Source: Propionibacteriaceae bacterium (GTDB lineage: Bacteria; Actinomycetota; Actinomycetes; Propionibacteriales; Propionibacteriaceae). From it: a stretch of DNA of 6,818 nucleotides. The stretch covers positions 1 through 6,818 of the forward strand of contig JAJTCL010000203.1 of the NCBI GenBank assembly GCA_021323255.1. Direction: 5' to 3'. Below are positions 1 to 5,609 of this stretch, in pieces (position 1 is the stretch's first letter; every line of letters starts with the position of its first letter). Position numbers and translations under genes: made by a program. A model generated the notes under the pieces. That model was not told the origin of the DNA, did not search any database, and saw only the letters and a program-made list of their open reading frames with translations.

Positions 1-7
1 GCCGAAG

Positions 8-532
8 CTACAAAGTGAGAGAGCGGTACCTGCCGCGTGCATAGCACAGCAGGTCCTCAGTTGGATCCGGCTGGATTTCCACCCGCTCCACCACTGCTCG
101 GAGCAGAAGGCCCCAACCTGCATGATCAGGGTCGGGCCTCAAGCGGGCGCCGACCCAACCTAGCGAGTTGAGGAGTACCGGGCCCCATTCGGTGTCGGTC
201 CACGCGGCAAGCGCAAAAGGGCCGCCAGGCGCGGGGGCGACTCCAGCAAATGCGTCGGCCAAGTTGCGCTGATCCCATCCCAGTAGATTCACCGTCACGG
301 TTGCGGTCTCGGCCAGAAGATCGGCCAAGGCAGACTCCTCGTCAATCACCCCGATCACCTCGCCGGGGTCGCCCTCGGCAACCAGGAACGAGGAAAGAGT
401 CCAGCCGGCTCGGTTGCCCCCGTCGGCGGCCGCCCAGATGCTGACTGGCGACGTCATCCGGCCGCGGAAACGGCGGAGCGGGTTCCGGTCTTGCTCGCCC
501 GTCGCGAATGGGTGGCTGTGGTGAATCGTCAC
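8..532 (-). CDS. Flavin reductase-like, FMN-binding split-barrel protein
   Basis: This 174-residue protein resembles the flavin reductase-like domain family: small FMN-binding split barrels that reduce flavin with NAD(P)H, or serve as the reductase half of two-component monooxygenases. The family pattern is visible in order: an N-terminal helix and first strand (PLRRFRGRMTSPVSIW, 18-33), a flavin-site loop (AGWTLSSFLVAEGDP, 42-56), VNLLGWDQRNLADAFAG (81-97), and a C-terminal LLCYARGRYRSL (161-172) like the usual 'L.Y..G.Y..L' ending. The start is GTG at 530-532. An ATG at 455-457 (Met26) would remove the first helix, so I prefer the GTG. No Shine-Dalgarno is visible. A TAGAAC lies seven bases upstream, which suggests a leaderless transcript. 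No partner gene is visible, because the gene's downstream side is off the window. The cofactor and substrate are inferred from the family only; a pyridoxamine-phosphate-oxidase-like barrel is the main alternative. Confidence 0.82.
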   Translation of the reverse strand: MTIHHSHPFATGEQDRNPLRRFRGRMTSPVSIWAAADGGNRAGWTLSSFLVAEGDPGEVIGVIDEESALADLLAETATVTVNLLGWDQRNLADAFAGVAPAPGGPFALAAWTDTEWGPVLLNSLGWVGARLRPDPDHAGWGLLLRAVVERVEIQPDPTEDLLCYARGRYRSLTL

Positions 533-533
533 C

Positions 534-545
534 AGAACAGTTCTA
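534..545 (-). promoter_or_regulatory. Possible -10 box and palindrome at the flavin reductase start
   Basis: On the minus strand, TAGAAC (plus positions 540-545) stands seven bases before the GTG start. It matches the actinobacterial -10 consensus TANNNT except for the last base. It overlaps a perfect 11-base palindrome, AGAACAGTTCT (534-544), which would lie across the transcription start and could be an operator. No cognate regulator is visible, so both readings are tentative. Confidence 0.3.
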
Positions 546-781
546 CACGGCGCTAGGACGTCGGTTTGCCTCCGGCGACTGCAGGAGCTTTCGGCGAAGG
601 GTCCCCACGGTAAGAGCCGGCCGCGATGCTCGCTTCACAGAAGCGGACGAAGGAGCCGGAACCTGGCGAACCGATGTCAGAGCGCAATGGATACCGTCGC
701 GGTCGCCCATCAGTTGATCAGATGTGGCGTGGATCACGGCCGAGGCCATGCACGCGACCAGGTTGCCATGACGGAACCCTC
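546..781. other. Gene-poor intergenic stretch upstream of uppP
   Basis: Between the flavin reductase start and the uppP leader I find no gene I can support. Open frames exist on both strands (for example 508-717 plus and 543-749 minus). Their translations are Arg-, Pro- and Ser-rich, show no family motif, and overlap one another as expected for high-GC non-coding DNA. No tRNA, Rho-independent terminator or repeat array was seen. The uppP promoter probably lies at or near the right end of this stretch. Confidence 0.5.
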
Positions 782-832
782 TACGGTGGACCGGTGCGCC
801 CGCTCATAGCGGGCCGGGGTGAGGCGGAGGAG
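782..832 (+). promoter_or_regulatory. uppP: Putative uppP leader: -10 box, hairpin and ribosome binding site
   Basis: TACGGT (782-787) fits the TANNNT -10 consensus and would place the transcript start near 794. I see no convincing -35 box. A perfect 7-bp inverted repeat, gcccgct/agcgggc with a 3-base loop, occupies 798-814 and would sit at the very 5' end of that transcript. It has no T-run, so it is not a classical terminator; a stabilising 5' hairpin is the simplest reading. The Shine-Dalgarno GGAGGAG (826-832) lies eight bases before the ATG at 841 and fixes the uppP start. Confidence 0.4.
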
Positions 833-840
833 CGCAATCG

Positions 841-1674
841 ATGGGCTGGCTGGAAGCACTGGTGCTTGGCATCGTGCAAGGCCTGACGGAGTTTCTGCCC
901 ATCTCCTCCAGTGCTCACCAGTCGATCATCGGTCAGGCCTTCGGGGGCAGCGACCCCGGCTCGGCGTTTACCGCGATCACCCAGCTCGGCACCGAGAGCG
1001 CTGTGATCATCTTCTTCCGCAAGGACATCTGGCTGATCATCAAGAGCTGGACCCTCGCGCTGATCGGCAAGCTGCCGCGGAACGACCCCGAGGCGAGGCT
1101 GGGCTGGCTGGTGATCATTGGTTCGATCCCGATCGTGGTGCTCGGGCTGGTATTCCAGGACGCAATTGATCATGGGCTGCGGAACCTCTGGACGACGGCT
1201 GCGATGCTCGCCGGCTTCGGCATCATCATCGGGGTGATTGACAGGCTGGCGCTGAACGCCCGGCCATTGGAGTCCCTCACCTGGCGACACGGCCTCTTCC
1301 TCGGCCTGGTGCAGTCGCTTGCCCTGATTCCAGGCGTTTCGAGATCCGGTGCAACCATTGCCGGCGGGCTGGCGCTCGGCTACCAGCGGGTGGCAGCCGC
1401 CAAATATTCCTTCCTGCTAGCTATACCCGCAGTCGTTGGCTCCGGTTTGTTCAAGCTGGCCGATATCTCCTCTGACCCGGCACCACCGGCTTGGGGCCCG
1501 ATTGCGCTCGCCACTGTGATCTCCTTTGGCATTGGCTACGCGGTGATCGCCTGGTTGCTGCGTTATGTGAGTACCCACACGTTTCTGCCGTTCGTGATCT
1601 ATCGGCTTGCCTTGGCTGCGCTGGTCGTCGTACTGCTGCTGACAGGAGTACTGAGCCCGTTGGCCCCGATGTGA
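841..1674 (+). CDS. uppP: Undecaprenyl-diphosphatase UppP (BacA family)
   Basis: This integral membrane enzyme removes a phosphate from undecaprenyl diphosphate. That regenerates the C55 lipid carrier used for peptidoglycan and other envelope polymers; extra copies give bacitracin resistance. The 277-residue length is normal. Family signatures are complete: Q13-x3-E17, equivalent to the (E/Q)xxxE motif; the PISSSAH loop with Ser23 and His26; and PGVSRSG with the catalytic Arg168. Spacing matches the E. coli residues E17, E21, S27, H30 and R174. Hydrophobic segments are clear around 88-105, 118-134, 191-206, 219-240 and 250-271, the last beginning with the conserved FxxYR. The ATG has a strong Shine-Dalgarno. 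The gene stands alone on its strand and converges on the next gene 21 bases away. The usual SSSGH glycine is Ala25, a variant I believe also occurs in other actinobacterial homologues. Confidence 0.96.
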   Translation: MGWLEALVLGIVQGLTEFLPISSSAHQSIIGQAFGGSDPGSAFTAITQLGTESAVIIFFRKDIWLIIKSWTLALIGKLPRNDPEARLGWLVIIGSIPIVVLGLVFQDAIDHGLRNLWTTAAMLAGFGIIIGVIDRLALNARPLESLTWRHGLFLGLVQSLALIPGVSRSGATIAGGLALGYQRVAAAKYSFLLAIPAVVGSGLFKLADISSDPAPPAWGPIALATVISFGIGYAVIAWLLRYVSTHTFLPFVIYRLALAALVVVLLLTGVLSPLAPM

Positions 1675-1679
1675 GCGCA

Positions 1680-1699
1680 CTAGCCTGGGGATCGGCTAG
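1680..1699. terminator. Possible bidirectional terminator hairpin between convergent genes
   Basis: A 6-bp perfect inverted repeat (ctagcc / ggctag, 8-base loop) lies between the ends of uppP and the F420-dependent oxidoreductase and includes the latter's TAG stop codon. It is placed to serve both strands, but it is short and has no T-run on either side. Any terminator role is weakly supported. Confidence 0.25.
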
Positions 1700-2748
1700 G
1701 ACCCAACTCCGGAGCGATCCAGTGCTTCGACGGCCACAGTGAGGGCGTTGAGTTTCTCCTCGACAGACCCGCCATGCGGCGCCAACGCACAGGTTGTCAC
1801 CCCAGATGCGGCCAGCATCTGGAGGCGCTCGGCGATACGATCCCGATCGCCCAGCAACGAGGTCTGGTCGATGAATTCGAACGGAACGGCCGCCATAGCG
1901 TCCCGATGTCTCCGGCTCAGAAACAAGTCCTGGACCATTGCCGCGGTCTCACCAAAGCCCATTCGCACTGCAAGCTCGTTGTAGAAGTTCCTTTCCCGAC
2001 TGCCCATGCCGCCCAGATAAAGCGCGGCATAACCACGGACCTGATCGGCACAGCTTCGGGGATCGGCACCCACCACCAGTGGCACGCTGGGAACGACGTC
2101 GAAGCCGTCGAGGCTCTTGCCGACTCGAGTGCGGCCGGAACGCACATTGTCCAATTGCTCCGGCGCGAACTCCGGGGCGTAGAAGATTGCCAGCCAGCCG
2201 TCAGCCAGTTCCCCGGCAAGCTGGAGGTTCTTCGGCCCAACTGCGGCCAGATAGATCGGGATGTGCTCGCTGATCGGGGCAAGCGTCAGCTTGAGTGGTT
2301 TGCCGGCGCCATCCGGTAGCGGCAGCTGGTAGTGGTCGCCGCTGAAGGCCACCGTCGACCGTGACAGTGCCTTGTTGACCACCGCGATGTATTCCCGCGT
2401 TCGAGCCAACGGCTTGTCGAACCGTACGCCATGCCAGCCCTCCGATACTTGCGGCCCGGACACTCCAAGGCCCAGCCGAAAGCGCCCCCCAGTCAAGACA
2501 TCGAGGCTCGCCGCAGTCATTGCGGTCATGGCAGGGGTTCGGCCGGGAATCTGCATCACCGCCGAGCCCACATCGATCCTCGAGGTCTGCGCAGCTAGCC
2601 AAGCGAGAACAGTGGGACTGTCGCCCCCGTACGCCTCGGACGCCCAGACCACAGCGCAGCCCGTGGCCTCTGCGTGCTGGGTCAGCCGCAACTGCCCATG
2701 CGGATCATCGGATCCGACCAGATAACCGAGGTTGAGCCCGAGGCGCAT
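1696..2748 (-). CDS. F420-dependent LLM-class oxidoreductase, Rv3520c-like
   Basis: This is a 350-residue luciferase-like monooxygenase-fold (TIM-barrel) protein of the coenzyme F420-dependent branch. Such enzymes transfer hydride between F420 and an organic substrate in the cytoplasm. Family features in order: MRLGLNLGY at the N-terminus, WASEAYGGDSPTVLAW (35-50), LTGGRFRLGLGVSGPQVSEG (85-104), LARTREYI (114-121), GPKNLQLAGELADGW (171-185) and YLGGMG (244-249). From memory these closely resemble M. tuberculosis Rv3520c and the TIGR03559 group. The substrate is unknown. The frame stays open upstream to an ATG at 2958. I reject that start because the extra 70 residues are low-complexity, match no LLM N-terminus and overlap the divergent gene. 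The ATG at 2746-2748 begins exactly at the first barrel strand and has TACCGT seven bases upstream, with no Shine-Dalgarno, which suggests a leaderless message. Confidence 0.92.
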   Translation of the reverse strand: MRLGLNLGYLVGSDDPHGQLRLTQHAEATGCAVVWASEAYGGDSPTVLAWLAAQTSRIDVGSAVMQIPGRTPAMTAMTAASLDVLTGGRFRLGLGVSGPQVSEGWHGVRFDKPLARTREYIAVVNKALSRSTVAFSGDHYQLPLPDGAGKPLKLTLAPISEHIPIYLAAVGPKNLQLAGELADGWLAIFYAPEFAPEQLDNVRSGRTRVGKSLDGFDVVPSVPLVVGADPRSCADQVRGYAALYLGGMGSRERNFYNELAVRMGFGETAAMVQDLFLSRRHRDAMAAVPFEFIDQTSLLGDRDRIAERLQMLAASGVTTCALAPHGGSVEEKLNALTVAVEALDRSGVGS

Positions 2749-2755
2749 GCCAGAC

Positions 2756-2761
2756 ACGGTA
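2756..2761 (-). promoter_or_regulatory. -10 box for leaderless F420-dependent oxidoreductase gene
   Basis: Read on the minus strand this is TACCGT, an exact TANNNT match, followed by seven bases (GTCTGGC) and then the ATG at 2748. That spacing puts the transcript start on the A of the start codon. No -35 consensus is evident. The promoter is predicted from spacing and consensus only. Confidence 0.5.
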
Positions 2762-2814
2762 GTGCCGGAGGTGTTTCTCTGTGCTCGCGCGGCGCCCTTG
2801 ATGTTGGCGGCTGC

Positions 2815-2824
2815 CCCGCGCGGG
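2815..2824. promoter_or_regulatory. GC palindrome in the divergent promoter region
   Basis: CCCGCGCGGG is a perfect 10-base palindrome between the two divergent promoters. Its right end touches the expected -35 position of the aldo/keto reductase promoter. It could be a small operator, but short GC palindromes arise easily by chance in DNA this GC-rich. Confidence 0.2.
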
Positions 2825-2846
2825 CGCAAAGAGCCGGGCAGGCCGT

Positions 2847-2852
2847 TAGGGT
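2847..2852 (+). promoter_or_regulatory. -10 box for leaderless aldo/keto reductase gene
   Basis: TAGGGT matches TANNNT and is followed by exactly seven bases (CTCCCCC preceded by the hexamer's final T) before the ATG at 2860, so transcription should begin at the start codon. There is no Shine-Dalgarno between them, and the expected -35 position (about 2824-2829) carries no recognisable hexamer. This supports the chosen start of the aldo/keto reductase. Confidence 0.5.
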
Positions 2853-2859
2853 CTCCCCC

Positions 2860-3825
2860 ATGGAAACGCGGCAGGTCGGGTGCAGCGGGCTGCGTGTCTC
2901 GCGGCTCGGGCTTGGCACGATGACGTGGGGCCGCGATACACCGGCTGAGAATGCTCATGCCCTGCTCGAGATGTTTCGTGATGCCGGCGGCACGTTGATC
3001 GACACAGCCGCGGCGTACGGCGCGGGCGACGCTGAACGCATTGTCGGCAGGCTGGTCCGAGAGCTGGGAATCCGCGACGAAGTTGTGATCGCCACCAAAG
3101 CCGGATTTGTGATCAGGGACGGCAAGCGCATCGTCGATACGTCACGGCGCGCGTTGCTTCGCGATCTTGACGGGTCGCTGCGACGGCTCCAGAGCGACTA
3201 CATCGATCTGTGGCAGATCCACGCCTGGGGCGAGGCTCCCATTGAAGAATCGCTGAATGCCATGGATTTTGCCGTCTCGACGGGCAAGGTGCGCTATGGC
3301 GGGGTATCGAACTTTGTGGGCTGGCAAACAGCACAGGCAGCGACCTGGCAACGTGCGTTCCCCGGCCGGACGCCTATCGCGAGTGCTCAGGTCGAGTACT
3401 CCCTGCTCGCCCGGCGTGCCGAGGTCGAGGTACTCCCTGCGGTGCGAGCCTTCGGCATGGGCTTGTTTCCGTGGTCACCATTGGGCCGTGGGGTGCTGAC
3501 CGGGCAGTACCGAAATGGCATACCACGCGGATCGCGGGCGGCGACCGACCACTTTGCCTGGTTCGTCGAGCCGTATCTCGAGCCACGCAGCCGCGGCGTC
3601 GTCGAGGCGGTTGTCCGAGCGGCCGAGGGACTGGATCTCAGCCCACTTCAAGTGGCGTTGCTCTGGGTGCGTGACGCTCCCGGTGTCACCGCTCCCCTGC
3701 TCGGCGCCCGGACGGCCGGCCAGCTGGCCCCGGCCCTCGCGGTAGAAGGCCAGACACTGCCAGCCGAGATCGCCTCGGCACTCGACGATGTGTCCGGCGG
3801 GCCGAACGCTGCGCGGATGGGTTAA
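2860..3825 (+). CDS. Aldo/keto reductase
   Basis: This 321-residue protein is an aldo/keto reductase: a cytoplasmic TIM-barrel enzyme that reduces aldehydes or ketones, usually with NADPH. The catalytic tetrad is complete at its usual places: Asp48 and Tyr53 (LIDTAAAYGAGDAE), Lys80 (VVIATKAG) and His121 (DLWQIHAWG). Other landmarks are the N-terminal hairpin (VGCSGLRVSRLGLGTMTWG, 6-24), VRYGGVSNF (145-153), EYSLLARRAE around 200, and the cofactor loop WSPLGRGVLTG. The start is the ATG at 2860. Upstream codons in frame reach 2674, but they overlap the divergent gene and resemble no reductase N-terminus. It diverges from the F420-dependent oxidoreductase across 111 bases and converges on the DUF5703-type gene, sharing the last four bases (TTAA) with it. 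The physiological substrate cannot be read from the sequence. Confidence 0.93.
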   Translation: METRQVGCSGLRVSRLGLGTMTWGRDTPAENAHALLEMFRDAGGTLIDTAAAYGAGDAERIVGRLVRELGIRDEVVIATKAGFVIRDGKRIVDTSRRALLRDLDGSLRRLQSDYIDLWQIHAWGEAPIEESLNAMDFAVSTGKVRYGGVSNFVGWQTAQAATWQRAFPGRTPIASAQVEYSLLARRAEVEVLPAVRAFGMGLFPWSPLGRGVLTGQYRNGIPRGSRAATDHFAWFVEPYLEPRSRGVVEAVVRAAEGLDLSPLQVALLWVRDAPGVTAPLLGARTAGQLAPALAVEGQTLPAEIASALDDVSGGPNAARMG

Positions 3826-4019
3826 GTACGGGCGGGCACGCGAATGATCTTGCGACGGATCCAGGCATCCCGGGTGCCATCTCGGTAGCGGCGCAGCCGG
3901 GCGAGTTCCCAGCCGCCGTACTCAGCGTGATCGGTGAGCAGCTGGCGAACGGCGTGAGGGGAGAGGTGGCGGCCCAGCCGGACTCGCTCCACCTCGTACT
4001 CGACACGACGCACCGTCAT
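3822..4019 (-). CDS. Small DUF5703-type protein
   Basis: This 65-residue basic protein has no known function. The core VRQLLTDHAEYGGWELARLR (25-44) followed by a DGT..W.RRKIIRV ending matches, from memory, the actinobacterial DUF5703 family, whose members are short and share the HAEYGxWELxRLRxYxDG and RRKIIR patterns. There is no signal peptide, membrane segment or cysteine. Three starts are possible: TTG at 4058, which overlaps the M20 stop; ATG at 4052; and ATG at 4019. I choose 4019 because TATATT ends eight bases before it and the family core begins just after. The longer forms would add an unconserved MNMGVARALYWPP. The gene follows the M20 peptidase after about 35 bases, so it may also be co-transcribed with it. 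Its TAA lies within the TTAA that also ends the opposing reductase. Confidence 0.85.
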   Translation of the reverse strand: MTVRRVEYEVERVRLGRHLSPHAVRQLLTDHAEYGGWELARLRRYRDGTRDAWIRRKIIRVPART

Positions 4020-4027
4020 TGGCGGCC

Positions 4028-4033
4028 AATATA
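4028..4033 (-). promoter_or_regulatory. -10 box for the DUF5703-type gene
   Basis: On the minus strand this is TATATT, a strong TANNNT match, eight bases before the ATG at 4019. It is the most AT-rich hexamer nearby, and it lies in the short gap after the M20 stop codon. A leaderless internal promoter would let the small protein be made separately from the peptidase. Predicted from consensus and spacing only. Confidence 0.45.
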
Positions 4034-4054
4034 GTGCGCGCGCGACACCCATGT

Positions 4055-5371
4055 TCAAGCCCGGTCGAGAAACCGGTCCAGGACACGGGCGCCGAACTCC
4101 AGCGAGTCTGTCGGCACCCGCTCATCGACCCCGTGAAACATGCCCACGAAGTCCAGGTCGGGTGGCAGGCGTAACGGAGCAAAGCCGAAACAGCGAATGC
4201 CAACGCTGTGCCAAGCCTTGCCATCGGTACCCCCGCTGAAGAGGTACGGCACAGTTTGAGCACCCGGATCCTCAGCCTCCAGGCAGGCCTGCATAGCCTC
4301 CACCAGGGCGCCCGCGAATTGGGTCTCGACCGATGGATTGTGGGCGACCACCTCGTAACGGACCTGGTCGCCGATCAGATCGGCGATGGTGGCATAAAAC
4401 TCGTCTTCGCTGCCCGGCAGGAACCGGCCGTCGATGGCCGCTGCGGCATTGCCTGGGATCACATTGTGCTTGTAGCCGGCTGTCAGCATCGTCGGATTAG
4501 CCGTATTCGACATCGTCGCCCCGATCAGCCGCGCAATGCTGCCAAGGTGGGCCAGAGTCTCCTCGAGCTGGTCCGGATCAAGATCGACTTCGAACGCCTC
4601 GGCGACCGCCTCCAAAAAGGCCCGTTGCGGGTCGGTAATCTTCCGTGGCCACTGGTAGCTGCCGACCCTGGCGACCGCCGCGCTCAGCGCAGTGATCGCG
4701 TTTTGATCGTGACGCAAGGAGCCATGCCCGGCCCGACCCTCGGCAATCAGGTTGAGCCAGGCCATGCCTTTCTCGGCGGTCTGGATCGGATACAGCCGAA
4801 GATCATCTCGTACGGTCAGTGAGAAGCCACCAACCTCGCCGATCGCCTCCTGGCAGCCCTCCACGACTTCGCGATGTTTTTCGACCAGCCATCGAGCGCC
4901 CAATCGGGCGCCAGCCTCCTCATCAGCGGTGAAGATCAACCGGATCGGACGCCGCGGCGCCGCTCCGGCGCGTGCCCGTGCCCGTATCACACTGAGCACC
5001 ATGGCGTCGAAGTCCTTCATGTCCACCGCGCCCCGACCCCAGATACAGCCGTCGACCACCTCACCGGAGAACGGCGGCACCGACCAGTCGTCGGCGTTGG
5101 CCGGCACCACGTCGAGGTGGCCGTGTACCAGCAACGGTGAGATCGAGGCGTCAACTCCCTCCGGCTCCCAATGCGCCACCACCGAGGTGCGACCTGGCGC
5201 GGCTTCCAGTAATTCGCTGGCGATCCCCACTTCGTCGAGCAGCCCAGCGACGCGCTCGGCAGCAAGCCGCTCACCCGGACCCGAGTCGGAGCCGAAGTTG
5301 GATGTGTCGATCCGGATCAGCTCTTGACACAGCTGAACTACCTCAGCCTCGGGCTTGTACTCCACACTCAT
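4055..5371 (-). CDS. M20 family zinc metallopeptidase (ArgE/DapE/CPG2-like)
   Basis: This 438-residue protein belongs to the M20/M25/M40 di-zinc amidohydrolases, which cleave amino-acyl amide bonds in small substrates. Catalytic landmarks are complete: metal ligand His85 and Asp87 in HGHLDVVP (83-90), bridging Asp117 in WGRGAVDMKD (111-120), catalytic Glu151 and ligand Glu152 in FTADEEAG (147-154), a likely further ligand at Glu179, and the last ligand His413 in MFHGVDERVP (411-420). The dimerisation domain carries the usual AGHGS with His216 (214-218). The length fits the family's longer carboxypeptidase or aminoacylase-like members; there is no signal peptide, so it should be cytoplasmic. 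The ATG at 5369-5371 lacks a Shine-Dalgarno. A weak -10-like CAAGAT lies six bases upstream. DapE, ArgE or dipeptidase activity cannot be told apart here. Nearby genes give no pathway clue, so I give no symbol. M. tuberculosis Rv2141c is a probable counterpart. Confidence 0.94.
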   Translation of the reverse strand: MSVEYKPEAEVVQLCQELIRIDTSNFGSDSGPGERLAAERVAGLLDEVGIASELLEAAPGRTSVVAHWEPEGVDASISPLLVHGHLDVVPANADDWSVPPFSGEVVDGCIWGRGAVDMKDFDAMVLSVIRARARAGAAPRRPIRLIFTADEEAGARLGARWLVEKHREVVEGCQEAIGEVGGFSLTVRDDLRLYPIQTAEKGMAWLNLIAEGRAGHGSLRHDQNAITALSAAVARVGSYQWPRKITDPQRAFLEAVAEAFEVDLDPDQLEETLAHLGSIARLIGATMSNTANPTMLTAGYKHNVIPGNAAAAIDGRFLPGSEDEFYATIADLIGDQVRYEVVAHNPSVETQFAGALVEAMQACLEAEDPGAQTVPYLFSGGTDGKAWHSVGIRCFGFAPLRLPPDLDFVGMFHGVDERVPTDSLEFGARVLDRFLDRA

Positions 5372-5424
5372 CGGTTCATCTTGACTGATGCACTGGATCG
5401 CCCGCGTTCGGCCCGTCGCAACCC

Positions 5425-5453
5425 TTCGGCGGGAGCACGCCAGTTGCTATAGT
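5425..5453 (+). promoter_or_regulatory. Promoter of tRNA-Leu
   Basis: TTCGGC (5425-5430), a partial -35 match, is separated by 17 bases from TATAGT (5448-5453), a good -10 box. Transcription would start near 5460, leaving a leader of roughly 24 bases before the tRNA. It is the best spaced -35/-10 pair in the window and points away from the divergent M20 gene. Confidence 0.6.
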
Positions 5454-5483
5454 TCGTGGGCGCCAAGCGAGGTGAAGCGGTAG

Positions 5484-5569
5484 GTCCGGGTGGCGGAATA
5501 GGTAGACGCGCTAGCTTGAGGTGCTAGTGCCCTTGACAGGGCATGGGGGTTCAAGTCCCCCCTCGGACA
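5484..5569 (+). tRNA. tRNA-Leu (anticodon GAG)
   Basis: An 86-base type II tRNA. The acceptor stem is GTCCGGG (5484-5490) with CTCGGAC (5562-5568), seven pairs including one G-T. The anticodon stem CTAGC/GCTAG (5511-5515, 5523-5527) encloses TTGAGGT, giving anticodon GAG at 5518-5520, which reads CUC and CUU. The long variable arm TGCCC/GGGCA (5528-5543) is typical of leucine, serine and tyrosine tRNAs. The T arm is GGGGG/CCCCC around TTCAAGT, and the discriminator base is A5569, as expected for leucine. CCA is not encoded; CCC follows. All stems are intact, so the gene should be functional even though an integrase gene follows directly, which suggests the inserted element restored the 3' end. 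Confidence 0.97.
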
Positions 5570-5572
5570 CCC
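5545..5572 (+). mobile_element. Inferred attachment-site region at the tRNA-Leu 3' end
   Basis: The 3' part of the tRNA, from the T arm to the end of the acceptor stem, is the usual crossover region for tyrosine recombinases that integrate into tRNA genes. The integrase gene starts 40 bases beyond. The exact core cannot be defined because the second copy, at the far end of the element, is outside the window. This is inference from position, not an observed repeat. Confidence 0.4.
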
Positions 5573-5609
5573 AAGAGCGCACCGGACCCCGCTCGAGAGC
5601 TGGGTGACC

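Noticed and set aside
508..886. Short frames on both strands in the stretch between the flavin reductase and uppP.
   Set aside because: They overlap each other and uppP, lack convincing ribosome binding sites, and give low-complexity basic sequences without recognisable motifs.
2674..2859. A 62-residue N-terminal extension of the aldo/keto reductase.
   Set aside because: It covers the divergent promoter and the neighbour's first codons and has no family resemblance. The ATG at 2860 starts at the expected METRQVGxSGL hairpin.
2749..2958. A 70-residue N-terminal extension of the F420-dependent oxidoreductase.
   Set aside because: It is Arg/Pro/Ala-rich, matches no LLM family N-terminus, and overlaps the start of the divergent aldo/keto reductase. 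The first barrel strand starts at the ATG at 2748.
4061..4076. A 5-bp inverted repeat (ccggt/accgg) considered as a terminator for the M20 gene.
   Set aside because: It lies within the last codons of the peptidase, is short, and has no T-run after it.
4208..5327. Long plus-strand open frames (4208-4822, 4752-5327) opposite the M20 peptidase.
   Set aside because: They are antisense shadows produced by GC-rich codon bias. The minus-strand protein has all M20 catalytic residues and the plus frames show no family motif.
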